Of a stretch of DNA of 64,000 nt, positions 52,089 to 61,358 are shown one piece after another. The notes beneath the pieces are model-generated. The model saw nothing but the letters and a program-made list of their open reading frames with translations, had not been told where the DNA came from and made no database searches. The stretch is from CADEED01 sp043747835 (GTDB lineage: Bacteria > Pseudomonadota > Gammaproteobacteria > Steroidobacterales > Steroidobacteraceae). Made by a program: the position numbers and the translations under genes. How positions within the stretch are numbered: position 1 is the first letter of the stretch; the number at the start of each line of letters is the position of its first letter. The stretch is taken from assembly GCA_043747835.1 (NCBI GenBank), contig JAYTOK010000029.1:51398-115397 (forward strand), written 5' to 3'.

Positions 52089-52686
52089 TGCTTTTACCCT
52101 TAACGCCAGCGCTGAAGAGGTCGCGCGCGCGTACGAGGAGACTACCTTATCCGTCACGGTCTGCTCTAGCGCGATGTTAGGTGGTATTTCGCGTGCTTCT
52201 GAAATTCAACGCATCGAGAACTCCATGCCCAACCGAGAAAATCAGCGCAGAGCATAAAGCTTGGCTTGAGTCATTGGAAGAGCCAAGTGAGGGTGCGCGC
52301 CTGCGCGTCGGCATTTTTATCGGTCCCGTTCGCAGCAACGAGCAGTTAGGGGCTGCGCTACGGTCGCGCACAACTTCTTGTACATGATCACGTGCGCCCC
52401 CTTTTCGAATTCAGCAGCACATTACCCGTCGCGCGACAAAGGTTCGTAATGACGCTGAGACGGATCGAGACCAGGACGATGTTCTTCAGTCCGCGTGTCG
52501 AACCACTTCGATTGACCGCCGTTCGGACTGCTGCCTCCCGCGCCAGGTCACGAAGTTCTGTCCTTCGCCAAGCGGCATCCATATGAGCGTCTCTTGCTAA
52601 AAACCGCCTAAATCCTTTACAGGTTGTTGCTGACGTGTATATAAAGACGCACTTTTCTATACATATCACCAGCCATCCGTATACGC
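52089..52686. other. Intergenic region with no gene
   Basis: About 600 bases between the divergent HEPN and Fic genes. Short open frames are present but none has a credible start and protein-like composition. The final ~70 bases are AT-rich (TGTATATAAAGACG and CTATACATATC) and probably contain the Fic promoter. Confidence 0.5.
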
Positions 52687-53760
52687 ATGTCCGAGATCGC
52701 CCCTCTTTGGCAGATTCCTCCTACACGCTTCGACAGGCCTGACATCCTCAAGAAGCTGGCCGCAGCCAGCCGGCAACTGGCGGAACTCAAAGGCGTGGCT
52801 GCGTCGATTCCGAACCAAGGCATCCTGATCAATACCCTCGGCCTTCAAGAAGCGAAGGACAGCTCGGCCATCGAAAACATCGTCACGACCCATGACGAGC
52901 TATTTCGAGACGCGGCATTTCCTGAGGCTGCCTCAAGCGCTGCTGCGAAAGAAGTAGCGCATTACAGCCACGCTCTGCGCGTCGGGTTCGCCGAAGTAAC
53001 CACCACTGGCCTTCTCACGAACAATCACATTCTCAAAATCCAAGCCGAGCTCGAGCGGAATAGCGCCGGCTTTCGAAAGCTCCCAGGAACCGCGCTCAAA
53101 GCCGGCGATGGTAGAACCGTGTACACACCGCCCCAGGACGCGGCGGTCATTGTTGGCCACATGACGGACCTCGAGCGCTTCATCAACGAAGACGCGCTGC
53201 TCGAAGTAGATCCGCTCATCAAGATGGCGCTCATTCACCATCAATTCGAAAGCATTCATCCGTTCTACGACGGCAACGGCCGCACGGGACGCATCATCAA
53301 CGTGCTCTACCTGGTGAAACAGGAGCTTCTTGATATCCCCGTGCTTTACATGAGCCGGCACATCGTGCGGACAAAGGCTGACTACTACCGCTTGCTGCAG
53401 GACGTCCGCGAGCGAGACGCATGGGAGGATTGGGTGATCTACATGCTGGAGGCGATCGAGAACACCGCTCAAGCCGGCATCGAAACGATCCAGGAGATCA
53501 AAAAAGTGTTCCTCGACTACAAGCACCGCATTCGGGCGCAATACAAGTTCTACAGTCAGGATCTCATCAACAATCTTTTTTCCCACCCGTACACGAAGAT
53601 AGAGTTCATTCAGAGAGACCTCAAGGTTTCCCGCCTAACTGCCACAAAATATCTTGATCAATTGGCAGAAGGCGGGTTTGTTCAGAAGAAAAAGATCGGG
53701 CGTTCCAACTACTACATTAATCGTCCGCTCTACGGGATTCTCACGGGCGACTCGATGTGA
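52687..53760 (+). CDS. Fic-family protein with N-terminal inhibitory helix
   Basis: Protein of 357 residues that would transfer AMP (or another nucleotide) to proteins. The Fic core HPFYDGNGRTGR starts at H191 with all catalytic residues intact. Near the N-terminus S59-SAI-E63-N64 fits the inhibitory S/T-xxx-E-G/N motif, so this is a class II, self-inhibited Fic protein. A C-terminal winged-helix (about 290-350, YTKIEFIQRDLKVSRLTATKYLDQL) suggests DNA or partner binding, as in many chromosomal Fic proteins. It is monocistronic, 141 nt before the helicase gene. Confidence 0.9.
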   Translation: MSEIAPLWQIPPTRFDRPDILKKLAAASRQLAELKGVAASIPNQGILINTLGLQEAKDSSAIENIVTTHDELFRDAAFPEAASSAAAKEVAHYSHALRVGFAEVTTTGLLTNNHILKIQAELERNSAGFRKLPGTALKAGDGRTVYTPPQDAAVIVGHMTDLERFINEDALLEVDPLIKMALIHHQFESIHPFYDGNGRTGRIINVLYLVKQELLDIPVLYMSRHIVRTKADYYRLLQDVRERDAWEDWVIYMLEAIENTAQAGIETIQEIKKVFLDYKHRIRAQYKFYSQDLINNLFSHPYTKIEFIQRDLKVSRLTATKYLDQLAEGGFVQKKKIGRSNYYINRPLYGILTGDSM

Positions 53761-53901
53761 AATGGAAATCGAGGAAGAGGCTAGTCCGGACGCAATGCGG
53801 AAAATGTAGACCGGGCGACAAGAGTGGGATCTACAGACTGGAAAGTGCTCACCGATACGCAAAAGATTCGTCGAATGAGTCAGTCCGAGGGGGCTTAGGA
53901 G

Positions 53902-56900
53902 ATGGCTGAAATGGCTGAGGGAGCACCACTAGTTCTCGACCTGCTGAACTACATCGAGCAGGTCGAGAAACTCAAACGGAAGCCAGCATTCTCCGTTCCA
54001 ACGGAATACTTCGTCGCCCATCAACATGAACTCAATGTTCTCCCGGAACTGAAGTTCAATATTCAGTCAGATGGCGATGACGTCTGGCTTCGCTTGCCTC
54101 GGCTCCGAGAGGTTCCACCGCCGGAGCCAGATGATGAACTCAAGCCATGGCTAACCTTGTCGAAAAGCGCTGATAGGTTGCCCGAGCTCAAGAATGAGAT
54201 TTCCTTGTCAAGTGAGCGCGAAGGAACCCGCCGAGCAACTCTAGATGAGCATCCCGAGATCAAGGAGCTCTTCGATTGGTATGTAGAGATGCTTTGGGAG
54301 CCGTGGGCGTTGGCCGAAAGACCGCGCCGAAAGGCAATCAAGCAATACAACCAGCTCTTCTCTTTGCAGCAGGCCATAGCCTCGGAAGGAGCAGAGACGC
54401 CAATTGAGTTGGTATGGGGAATTGGATTCGTTGCCTGGAAAAAAGAAGGCTTCTCGACGCCAGTCAGGCACCCATTACTAGTCCAAGCTTGTGAAGTTCT
54501 TCTCGACGAAAAAACTTTCGACCTGGAAGTAAGGCCGCGCGACGTCGAGCCGCGAATTGAGCTCGATTGCTATGCGGAGATGGAACTTCAAGGCGTCAGA
54601 CCGCTAGAGGCGCATTGGCGCGCGGCGCTCGCGGCAGGTGCAAGTCGCGTGAATCCATTCGAAGTTTCAACGTTCGAAGGAACGCTGAAAGCGGCGGTGG
54701 GGCATCTCGATCCGTCTGGATCTTATGAAACGCGTAGTGGTGATGCATCGATACCCGTACCCGATGAGAGGTTGAAGATCACAAGTGGATGGGTGATCTT
54801 CGGCAGGAAACGCTCGGGCGACATCTTTCTCGAAGATATTCGCCGTCTCAAGAAGAACGTTGAGGGCGCGCGAGAATTGCCAGGCGTGATACGGAGTCTG
54901 GTGGAGCAAGGCGACGCTACGGTGCGAGTACGGCCGGAGGTGCCATTTCGAGGCCTATCTTCTAGCGAAAGCCCTTCAGGGGCATTCGAGCTCTACTTCC
55001 CGATGGCATACAACGATGAGCAAGTCTCGATCGTTCAGAAGCTCGCAAGCAATGACGGTGTTGTGGTGCAGGGGCCACCGGGAACGGGAAAGACGCACAC
55101 GATCGCCAATGTCATTTGTCACTATCTCGCTCAGGGTAAGCGTGTACTAGTCACGTCCAAAGGCGAAACTGCTCTCACAGAGCTGCAAAACAAACTGCCG
55201 GCCGCTATTAGGCCTCTCAGCGTTGCGCTTCTTAGCGACGAACGCGATGGCATGAAGCAGTTTGAGCACGCGATCCAGACAATCGCATCAAATGTTGCTG
55301 CCTTGAACCCAAGGCGTTCACTGACAAACATCTCGACTGCTGAGACAAAGCTCAATCAGCTGCACGCAAAGATTGCAAACGTGGATGCTTCAATCTCTGG
55401 GTTCGCTGCGAAGCACATGCGGAATTATCGTTTCCAGGGATTTGATGTCACGCCGGAGGAGATGGCGAAGCGTGTCCTCCAATCGGCAGATGAGCATTCA
55501 TGGTTCGATGACGAACCGCATCCTGCCAAAGACGGTGAGCTCCCCTTTGACAACGCGCAGATATCTGCGCTCAGGACCGCAAGACTGAAGGTTTCCAAGG
55601 ATCTTGAGTATGTAGGATGCCCGTTGCCCTCCATCGATGAGTTTCCCGTTTGGGAGGAGCTGCTCGCTCTCCACAACGACTTGCTGAGAGCAAAGGCGAT
55701 CCAAGCGAGAGTGGACCGGGGCAATCTGCTTGCATTGATTGACTCTCGACTTGAGACCTTTGAGAGAGCTCAATCGCTTCAGCGCTTCGTCGATGAGCGC
55801 GCGGCGCTAATTGCACGCTTGGAGGAGTCTCGCCCGGCTCTTGGCGACGCATACCGGAAGCGCATTGCTGAACTTCTGCCCGCGGATCCGCTGATTCAGG
55901 CGTCCGTGGCATGTTGTGCCGAGATTCGTAGTCTTGAATTGCGACGGCGCGAATTCTTGTCGAAGGCGATACAAGTGCCGATCGACGCCGAACTGAATTC
56001 GGACTATCGCGAAGCAATCGACAGGCTGGTTGCAAACAAGAGCCCCTTTGCATTTCCCTTTGGTAAGGGTGGTGCACGCAAGGCGCTTGCCGGGACCTCG
56101 GTTCTCGGAGCGAATCCGTCCGGTCCTGAAAATGCGGAGCTGGTAAGGCGAGTGCTCGTTTGGCGAGACGAAGCGCGAAAGTGCTTGGCGCAGTGGTCCT
56201 CACTGGCGCAGGAGTTTGGCCTTCCATCCCCCTCCGACACTGAGCCGCTCGAAGCAAGAGTGAAGCATGCTTCCTCTCTTGAAGGTCGGGTTGAGGACGC
56301 TCGGCGACTGAAGTTTGATTTCGACGACGCGCTCTATGCCCAAATCGCGGCAGTTTTCGGTAGCGCGGTGGCAGATCAATTGTGGGCGGGCGGGGAGTCG
56401 CACGTCGGGCTAGTCGCGGAAAGCCTAAAGTCGAACTTGGAGAGAAGTCGACTGGCAATCGCTTTGAAGCGAGTACAGGACTTGCATCGTCGACTGGAGA
56501 ACAGGTCTGGGCCGATCGTCGAGGGATTGAGGGGGTTTTGCGCAGAAACTATTGGTGATCCGAAGCTCGAAGAGCCGGCGTTGAAGGTGAAGTGGGGATC
56601 ATTGTTCGGTGAGTTGAACCGCCTAGGCGGATTGCGCTCCGACCTGGAAACGATCGCTCAGGTCACCGACGCGATCGAGTTGGCTGGGGCGCGCAAGTGG
56701 GCAAAGCGTGCGCGGACTGTTCCCTCGACGTCTGACGTCGACCAGATTGTTCCCGCGTCGTGGCTTGAGGCATGGAACTGGCGTCAAGCTGTGATGTTCT
56801 TGGATCGAATCGAGGGCCACACAAAGGTCCGAGAGCTGTTCGACGAAAGGAAGACGCTGACGACCGCGCTCGCTCGGACTTATCAAGAGCTGGTGGCTGA

Positions 56901-58389
56901 AAAGACGTGGCTGGGTGTACATGAGAACTCGCCGGACTCCGTGAGGCAGGCGTTACAGGCCTATTTGAATGCTGTGCAAGCAATGGGTGGCGGCACAGGA
57001 GTTAGAGCGGTAAGGCACCGGAAAAATGCGCGCGACGCGATGACGCGTGCCTATCAGGCCGTACCGTGTTGGGTGCTGCCGCAGTGGCGCGTGTCAGAAA
57101 CAATTCCAGCAGAAGTGGGTTTATTCGACCTGGTCGTTATCGACGAGGCGTCTCAGTCGGATATCTGGGCGTTACCGGCGTTGCTTCGAGGCAAGAAGGT
57201 GCTGGTAGTTGGTGATCACAAGCAGGTATCGCCTTCAGCGGTGGGAACCGCTGAGGAACGAGTTCGCGAGCTTACGAGCAGATTCCTCGCGAACCAGCCA
57301 TTTGGTTCTGAAATGACGCCCGACAAGTCGATCTACGATTTGGCAAGGGTCGTGTTCGCTGGCAACTCTGTGATGCTAAAGGAACATTTCCGCTGCGTGC
57401 CCGCAATCATTGAGTACTCGAACCGAGAGTTTTATCAGAACGACATCAAGGCGCTCCGACTGCCTAAGGCGAATGAGCGTCTAGATCCTCCTCTCATCGA
57501 TATCTTCGTCAAAGGCGGCGTTCGCAAGAACGATACCAATCACGCCGAGGCACAGGCGGTCGTGGATGAAATCGCCGTCATACTGTCCGACAGGCAGTTT
57601 GACGGAAAATCGATCGGCGTTGTTACCTTGTTAGGCGTCGAGCAGGCCGCTCATATACACGAACTGGTTTCGGAAAGAATCTCACCCGTCGATGTCGTCG
57701 GGCGGAAGATTTCGATCGGTCCGCCGCCAATATTCCAGGGCAAAGAGCGAGACATCATGCTGGTCTCGATGGTGATCGGCATTGGCGATCGGGCCGCCGC
57801 AAATCGCGCTGATATGCAGCAGCGCTTCAACGTGGCTATGTCTCGTGCTCGCGACCGCATGTACTTGTTTCGGTCAATTACCGAGAACGATGTCCGAGAG
57901 GATTCGCTGAACGGCCGTGTCATGCAGCATTTCCGACAGCCGTTCAGGAGGGACGTCAGAAGGATCGAAGCCCTGCGAGAGAAGTGCGAGTCGGGATTCG
58001 AGCTCGAGATGTTTGACGAACTGGTCAAGAAAGACTTCCGCGTTGTTCCGCAGGTGCCGTGTGGTGGCTATCGCATCGATCTCGTGGTCGAAGGCAATGA
58101 GGGTCGACGCCTAGCTATTGAGTGTGATGGCGATCGGTTTCACGGGCCCGCGCAATGGCAGGACGATATGGCCAGGCAGCGAGTCCTTGAGCGCGCGGGC
58201 TGGACCTTTTGGCGCTGCTTTGCGTCCAGCTTTGTGCGGAGGCGGGAGGTGGTGCTAGCGGATCTCCTCCAAACCTTGCAGCGTCAAGGAATTGAGCCAT
58301 TGGGGGCAGAGTCAGTCGACAACACTGCGTGGGTACTGACTCGAGAAGTTGATCCGCTCGGAGTCGACGCACCTGCGGAGGTTGCCTGA
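53902..58389 (+). CDS. SF1 (Upf1/COG1112-like) helicase fused to a Vsr/MTES_1575-type nuclease
   Basis: Protein of 1,495 residues. Residues 1-370 precede the motor and include an unassigned beta-rich region. Helicase motif I is GPPGTGKT (391-398), motif II DEAS (1081-1084), with GDHKQVSPSAVG after it and late motifs (FQGKERDIMLVSMV, NVAMSRARDRMYLF) like Upf1/DNA2. The region 430-1060 between motifs I and II is a long helical insertion. The last ~110 residues resemble the Vsr/DUF559 nuclease fold: D1393 in RIDLVV, E1407-C-D1409 (AIECDG), and WTFWRCFASSF. ATG 53,911 is an alternative start better spaced from AGGAG. Similar helicase-nuclease fusions occur in defence islands. It is 1 nt from the next gene. 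Confidence 0.85.
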   Translation: MAEMAEGAPLVLDLLNYIEQVEKLKRKPAFSVPTEYFVAHQHELNVLPELKFNIQSDGDDVWLRLPRLREVPPPEPDDELKPWLTLSKSADRLPELKNEISLSSEREGTRRATLDEHPEIKELFDWYVEMLWEPWALAERPRRKAIKQYNQLFSLQQAIASEGAETPIELVWGIGFVAWKKEGFSTPVRHPLLVQACEVLLDEKTFDLEVRPRDVEPRIELDCYAEMELQGVRPLEAHWRAALAAGASRVNPFEVSTFEGTLKAAVGHLDPSGSYETRSGDASIPVPDERLKITSGWVIFGRKRSGDIFLEDIRRLKKNVEGARELPGVIRSLVEQGDATVRVRPEVPFRGLSSSESPSGAFELYFPMAYNDEQVSIVQKLASNDGVVVQGPPGTGKTHTIANVICHYLAQGKRVLVTSKGETALTELQNKLPAAIRPLSVALLSDERDGMKQFEHAIQTIASNVAALNPRRSLTNISTAETKLNQLHAKIANVDASISGFAAKHMRNYRFQGFDVTPEEMAKRVLQSADEHSWFDDEPHPAKDGELPFDNAQISALRTARLKVSKDLEYVGCPLPSIDEFPVWEELLALHNDLLRAKAIQARVDRGNLLALIDSRLETFERAQSLQRFVDERAALIARLEESRPALGDAYRKRIAELLPADPLIQASVACCAEIRSLELRRREFLSKAIQVPIDAELNSDYREAIDRLVANKSPFAFPFGKGGARKALAGTSVLGANPSGPENAELVRRVLVWRDEARKCLAQWSSLAQEFGLPSPSDTEPLEARVKHASSLEGRVEDARRLKFDFDDALYAQIAAVFGSAVADQLWAGGESHVGLVAESLKSNLERSRLAIALKRVQDLHRRLENRSGPIVEGLRGFCAETIGDPKLEEPALKVKWGSLFGELNRLGGLRSDLETIAQVTDAIELAGARKWAKRARTVPSTSDVDQIVPASWLEAWNWRQAVMFLDRIEGHTKVRELFDERKTLTTALARTYQELVAEKTWLGVHENSPDSVRQALQAYLNAVQAMGGGTGVRAVRHRKNARDAMTRAYQAVPCWVLPQWRVSETIPAEVGLFDLVVIDEASQSDIWALPALLRGKKVLVVGDHKQVSPSAVGTAEERVRELTSRFLANQPFGSEMTPDKSIYDLARVVFAGNSVMLKEHFRCVPAIIEYSNREFYQNDIKALRLPKANERLDPPLIDIFVKGGVRKNDTNHAEAQAVVDEIAVILSDRQFDGKSIGVVTLLGVEQAAHIHELVSERISPVDVVGRKISIGPPPIFQGKERDIMLVSMVIGIGDRAAANRADMQQRFNVAMSRARDRMYLFRSITENDVREDSLNGRVMQHFRQPFRRDVRRIEALREKCESGFELEMFDELVKKDFRVVPQVPCGGYRIDLVVEGNEGRRLAIECDGDRFHGPAQWQDDMARQRVLERAGWTFWRCFASSFVRRREVVLADLLQTLQRQGIEPLGAESVDNTAWVLTREVDPLGVDAPAEVA

Positions 58390-58390
58390 C

Positions 58391-58939
58391 ATGGATCGAG
58401 TGCTAAAACAGCATGGTGTCACCGTTCTCGAGCAGCTCTTTGAGAAATCAAAATCAGACGCCAAGGTTCTTGCGCAGCTTCAACATGAGTTGGGGTTTCG
58501 CGAAGTGCCCAAAGCCCGAGCGCTGCTTGGTCGAGTTCAAGGAGCGATTGCTGAACTAGGGAAGCCGGGAGGTCCTCTTGCGAGCGCTACTGAACGGCAA
58601 GGTACGCTCTGGGATATATCAACGACCTCGGCAGCTGCAGCTCCAGCTCCGCCTCCATCTCAATCTAAGAGCGCGAATCAGAGCCGTTTTGCCCGAACAG
58701 AAACGACAAGCGAATCCGCTCCTGAAATGAGCTTGGAAGACGCCTACCGATTGTTGAAAGTGGCGGGGAATGCCACATGGGAAGAAGTTGAGCGAAGTCG
58801 CTGCACGCTCGTGCAACAGTAGCATCCCTCAAGACTTGCGACGTTAAGCCAGCAGCGCAAGCTTCAAGCTTTAACGGACGCCAAGCTTGTCAATCACGCG
58901 TACCACGTAGTTGCACGGCAAAGAATCGTGAGTCGGTGA
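58391..58939 (+). pseudogene. Helicase-linked protein with J-domain-like C-terminus, interrupted by an in-frame TAG
   Basis: The ATG lies 1 nt after the helicase stop. Translation gives 143 residues: a helical start (VLKQHGVTVLEQLFEKSKS), a Pro/Ala/Ser linker, and SLEDAYRLLKVAGNATWEEV, the first helix of a J-like domain. A TAG at 58,820-58,822 ends it just where J domains continue. The same frame goes on as HPSRLATLSQQRKLQALTDA, LVNHAYHVVARQR to TGA at 58,937-58,939, a perfect continuation (QQ-x-HPSRL is the expected loop). One substitution (probably a Ser codon) would restore 182 residues. Either this is a fresh nonsense mutation, a readthrough site, or a sequencing error. Confidence 0.7.
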
Positions 58940-59000
58940 AGGTTCAGCGGTACGGTCCCAAGCAATGCCAATTGCAGTGCTGTTGGCGAAGGTAGGAGAA

Positions 59001-60413
59001 ATGCACGAGATCAAATGCCCGCATTGCGGGAAGGCCTTCAAGATCGATGAGGCGGGCTACGCTGATATCGCGAAGCAGGTGCGGGACGAAGAGTTCGACA
59101 AGCAGTTGCATGATCGGCTGTCCCTGGCAGAACAGGATAAGAAGAACGCTGTAGCGCTTGCTGAGTCCAGGCTAAGCGGCCAATTGCAGAAGACGGCATC
59201 AGATAAGGATGCTGAGATCCGTGAATTGAAGGCTAAGCTTGATGCAGGCGACGTGACGCGAAGGCTTGCGGTAGCGGAAGCATTAAGCGCGGCCGAAAAG
59301 GACCGGGAAGCACTTGCTCTTCAGGTCGCCCAGGTAAAGCAGGAGAAGGAAGCCGCTTCTAAGTTGGCGGAGGCAATGCTGGAAGGCAAACTTCAGAAGG
59401 CGATTGCCTCCAAGGAGACGGAAATCCAAAGATTGACTGCTCAGTTGGATGCAAGTGCACTTGAGAAGAAGTGTGCGATTGCAGATGCAGTCACGGCGAT
59501 TGAAAAGGAGCGAGACTCACTCAAGAGCGGGCTAGAGAAGGCGAACCTAGAGAAGCAGCTTTCCGAGACGTCTCTCAAAGACAAATACGAAACTCAGATC
59601 AAGGACCGCGATGATGCAATTGAGCGTCTACGCGACATGAAAGCTCGCCTATCCACGAAAATGCTCGGGGAAACGCTTGAGCAACATTGCGAGACGGAAT
59701 TCAATCGCATACGCGCGACAGCCTTCCCGAAGGCGTACTTTGAGAAGGACAATGATGCGCGCACAGGAAGTAAGGGTGACTACGTCTTCCGCGATAGCGA
59801 TGAGGCTGACACTGAGATCGTTTCGATAATGTTTGAGATGAAGAACGAGAGCGATCTCACTTCAACCAAAAACAAGAATGAGGACTTCCTGAAGGAACTC
59901 GACAAAGATCGCACGGAGAAGGGTTGCGAGTACGCAGTTCTGGTTTCGCTACTCGAGCCTGAGAGCGAGCTCTACAATACGGGAATCGTCGACGTCTTCC
60001 ATCGCTACCCAAAGATGTACGTCATCCGGCCGCAGTTCTTTCTTCCAATGATTACTCTGCTTAGAAACGCTGCGCTCAATTCGCTCAAGTACAAGTCGGA
60101 GTTGGCGCTTGTAAAAGCGCAGAACATAGATATCACGACCTTTGAAACGCAGTTGGAGACATTTAAAACGGCGTTCTCCAAGAACTATGATCTCGCTTCC
60201 AAGCACTTTCAAAAGGCTATCGATGAGATAGACAAGTCGATAGACCACCTGCAGAAGACGAAGGAGGCTCTAATAGGCACCAATCGTCAGTTCTCCCTGG
60301 CGAACGATAAAGCTCAGGATGTCACCATAAAAAAACTGACCCGGGGAAATCCTACGATGGCGGCAAAGTTCGCGGAGCTGGCAGAAGGGAGCGCCGAGGG
60401 ATCGGCCGAATAG
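59001..60413 (+). CDS. DUF2130 coiled-coil protein
   Basis: Protein of 470 residues. It starts with a zinc-ribbon-like MHEIKCPHCGKAF, then about 220 residues of highly charged coiled coil (repeated LAEAxLxGKLQK and EKERDSLKSG patterns), then the conserved DUF2130 domain (about 230-450: LGETLEQHCETEFNRIRA, then FEMKNESDLTSTKNKNEDFL and YAVLVSLLEPESELYNTG). The acidic/Lys pattern there has been likened to restriction-endonuclease folds. ATG 59,001 with AGGAG 5 nt upstream is chosen over the in-frame ATG 58,965. It follows the J-domain-like gene by 61 nt on the same strand and may belong to the same module. Confidence 0.82.
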   Translation: MHEIKCPHCGKAFKIDEAGYADIAKQVRDEEFDKQLHDRLSLAEQDKKNAVALAESRLSGQLQKTASDKDAEIRELKAKLDAGDVTRRLAVAEALSAAEKDREALALQVAQVKQEKEAASKLAEAMLEGKLQKAIASKETEIQRLTAQLDASALEKKCAIADAVTAIEKERDSLKSGLEKANLEKQLSETSLKDKYETQIKDRDDAIERLRDMKARLSTKMLGETLEQHCETEFNRIRATAFPKAYFEKDNDARTGSKGDYVFRDSDEADTEIVSIMFEMKNESDLTSTKNKNEDFLKELDKDRTEKGCEYAVLVSLLEPESELYNTGIVDVFHRYPKMYVIRPQFFLPMITLLRNAALNSLKYKSELALVKAQNIDITTFETQLETFKTAFSKNYDLASKHFQKAIDEIDKSIDHLQKTKEALIGTNRQFSLANDKAQDVTIKKLTRGNPTMAAKFAELAEGSAEGSAE

Positions 60414-60425
60414 TGCTGGCGGCGC

Positions 60426-61130
60426 ATGAGCGACCTACCCGAAATTAGGAACGAACCACACGCTGAATTGTCGCGCGGCGACCTAGAGGATTTCGGGCAC
60501 AGCTACAGGACGGTTGCCGAGCAACGTGCCCGTGATGATGACGAGCCTCGCAAGCCGCGCGCAAGGTACATACCGACACTGCTCATAGTGATTGTGGTGC
60601 TAGTGGGAGGTTGGCATTGCCTTGCTGCGCAGCAGCTCGAGGATCGACTCACTAAACATCTCGTCGCGTCCGTCCAAGAGAATCTGCCGGACGCATCCCT
60701 GAGCGTGGACGTTCAACCGCTAACAAATCTCGTTGACATTCAACTCACGCGTAAAGTGGCGCGCAACGAAGCCTCGTTTGAGCTGCTGGGCGATGTGATC
60801 ATAGAGTACGTTCGAATAGAGCTCGAACCAAGGATGGAGCGCGAGCTCAGCGCCAGGGCCCGCAGAGACGTTGATCTGTACGCAATGTTAGTGCCTTATC
60901 AAGTTTCGATTTCGGTCGATAAAGTTCGTGCCCCGCCGCCGTCGCCGCCCTCGCGCATGGTGCAGGAAATCCAACGTCAGCTGCAGGCGAGAGGCTACGA
61001 TCCCGGGCCTGCGGATGGCCGAATGGGCGAACGGACTCGCAATGCGATTGCGAGATTCCAGCGGGACAATGCGCTAACCGATGACGGTCGTGCGACAGAT
61101 GACCTGTTGGAACTACTCCGGAAGGAATAG
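60426..61130 (+). CDS. Membrane-anchored protein with C-terminal peptidoglycan-binding domain
   Basis: Protein of 234 residues. A single membrane helix lies at about 49-66 (IPTLLIVIVVLVGGW) after an acidic/basic cytoplasmic N-terminus, so the rest is periplasmic. Residues ~175-232 form a PG_binding_1 domain (VQEIQRQLQARGYDPGPADG, then RTRNAIARFQRDN). The middle ~100 residues are not recognised. It starts 12 nt after the DUF2130 gene, suggesting one transcript. A role in anchoring to the wall is likely; why it sits beside DUF2130 and a helicase is not known. Confidence 0.78.
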   Translation: MSDLPEIRNEPHAELSRGDLEDFGHSYRTVAEQRARDDDEPRKPRARYIPTLLIVIVVLVGGWHCLAAQQLEDRLTKHLVASVQENLPDASLSVDVQPLTNLVDIQLTRKVARNEASFELLGDVIIEYVRIELEPRMERELSARARRDVDLYAMLVPYQVSISVDKVRAPPPSPPSRMVQEIQRQLQARGYDPGPADGRMGERTRNAIARFQRDNALTDDGRATDDLLELLRKE

Positions 61131-61147
61131 CGTCTGATAAGAATCCA

Positions 61148-61315
61148 ATGAAAAAGATCTCGATGGCGCGCGCTTCGCGGACATCGAAGAGGTCTGCCAC
61201 CGCAACGCGACAGATCGAAGCGGTGCCCCCCGCTAGAGAAGTAACCGAGGTTCCAAATGACGCCATCGGTGCATGCGCAGTAAGCGTCACGCTGAGGCCG
61301 TCTCGACAGAGATGA
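61148..61315 (+). pseudogene. Small ORF interrupted by the IS66 element
   Basis: From ATG 61,148 the frame reads MKKISMARASRTSKRSATAT, RQIEAVPPAREVTEVPNDA and IGACA, then enters the IS66 left end at 61,280 and stops within it at 61,313-61,315. The first 44 codons are host sequence with a basic, protein-like composition. The rest of the gene, if real, lies beyond the right end of the insertion, outside the window. Confidence 0.35.
61280..61306 (+). repeat. IS66 left terminal inverted repeat
   Basis: Starts GTAAGCGTCACGC. It matches the complement of 63,974-64,000 at 21 of 27 positions, with the first ten identical. The GTAAGCG tip is typical of IS66-family ends. Confidence 0.85.
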
Positions 61316-61331
61316 TCTGAGTTCTGAGCAT

Positions 61332-61356
61332 GTGTCCACCTTCAGGAGGTGGACAC
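61332..61356 (+). promoter_or_regulatory. Hairpin overlapping the tnpA ribosome-binding site
   Basis: Perfect 9-bp arms GTGTCCACC and GGTGGACAC flank a 7-nt loop. The AGGAGG Shine-Dalgarno of tnpA (61,344-61,349) lies in the loop and the base of the right arm, 9 nt from the start codon. Folding would partly mask ribosome entry, especially in read-through transcripts from outside the element, a common way for IS elements to limit transposase. Confidence 0.6.
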
Positions 61357-61358
61357 CT

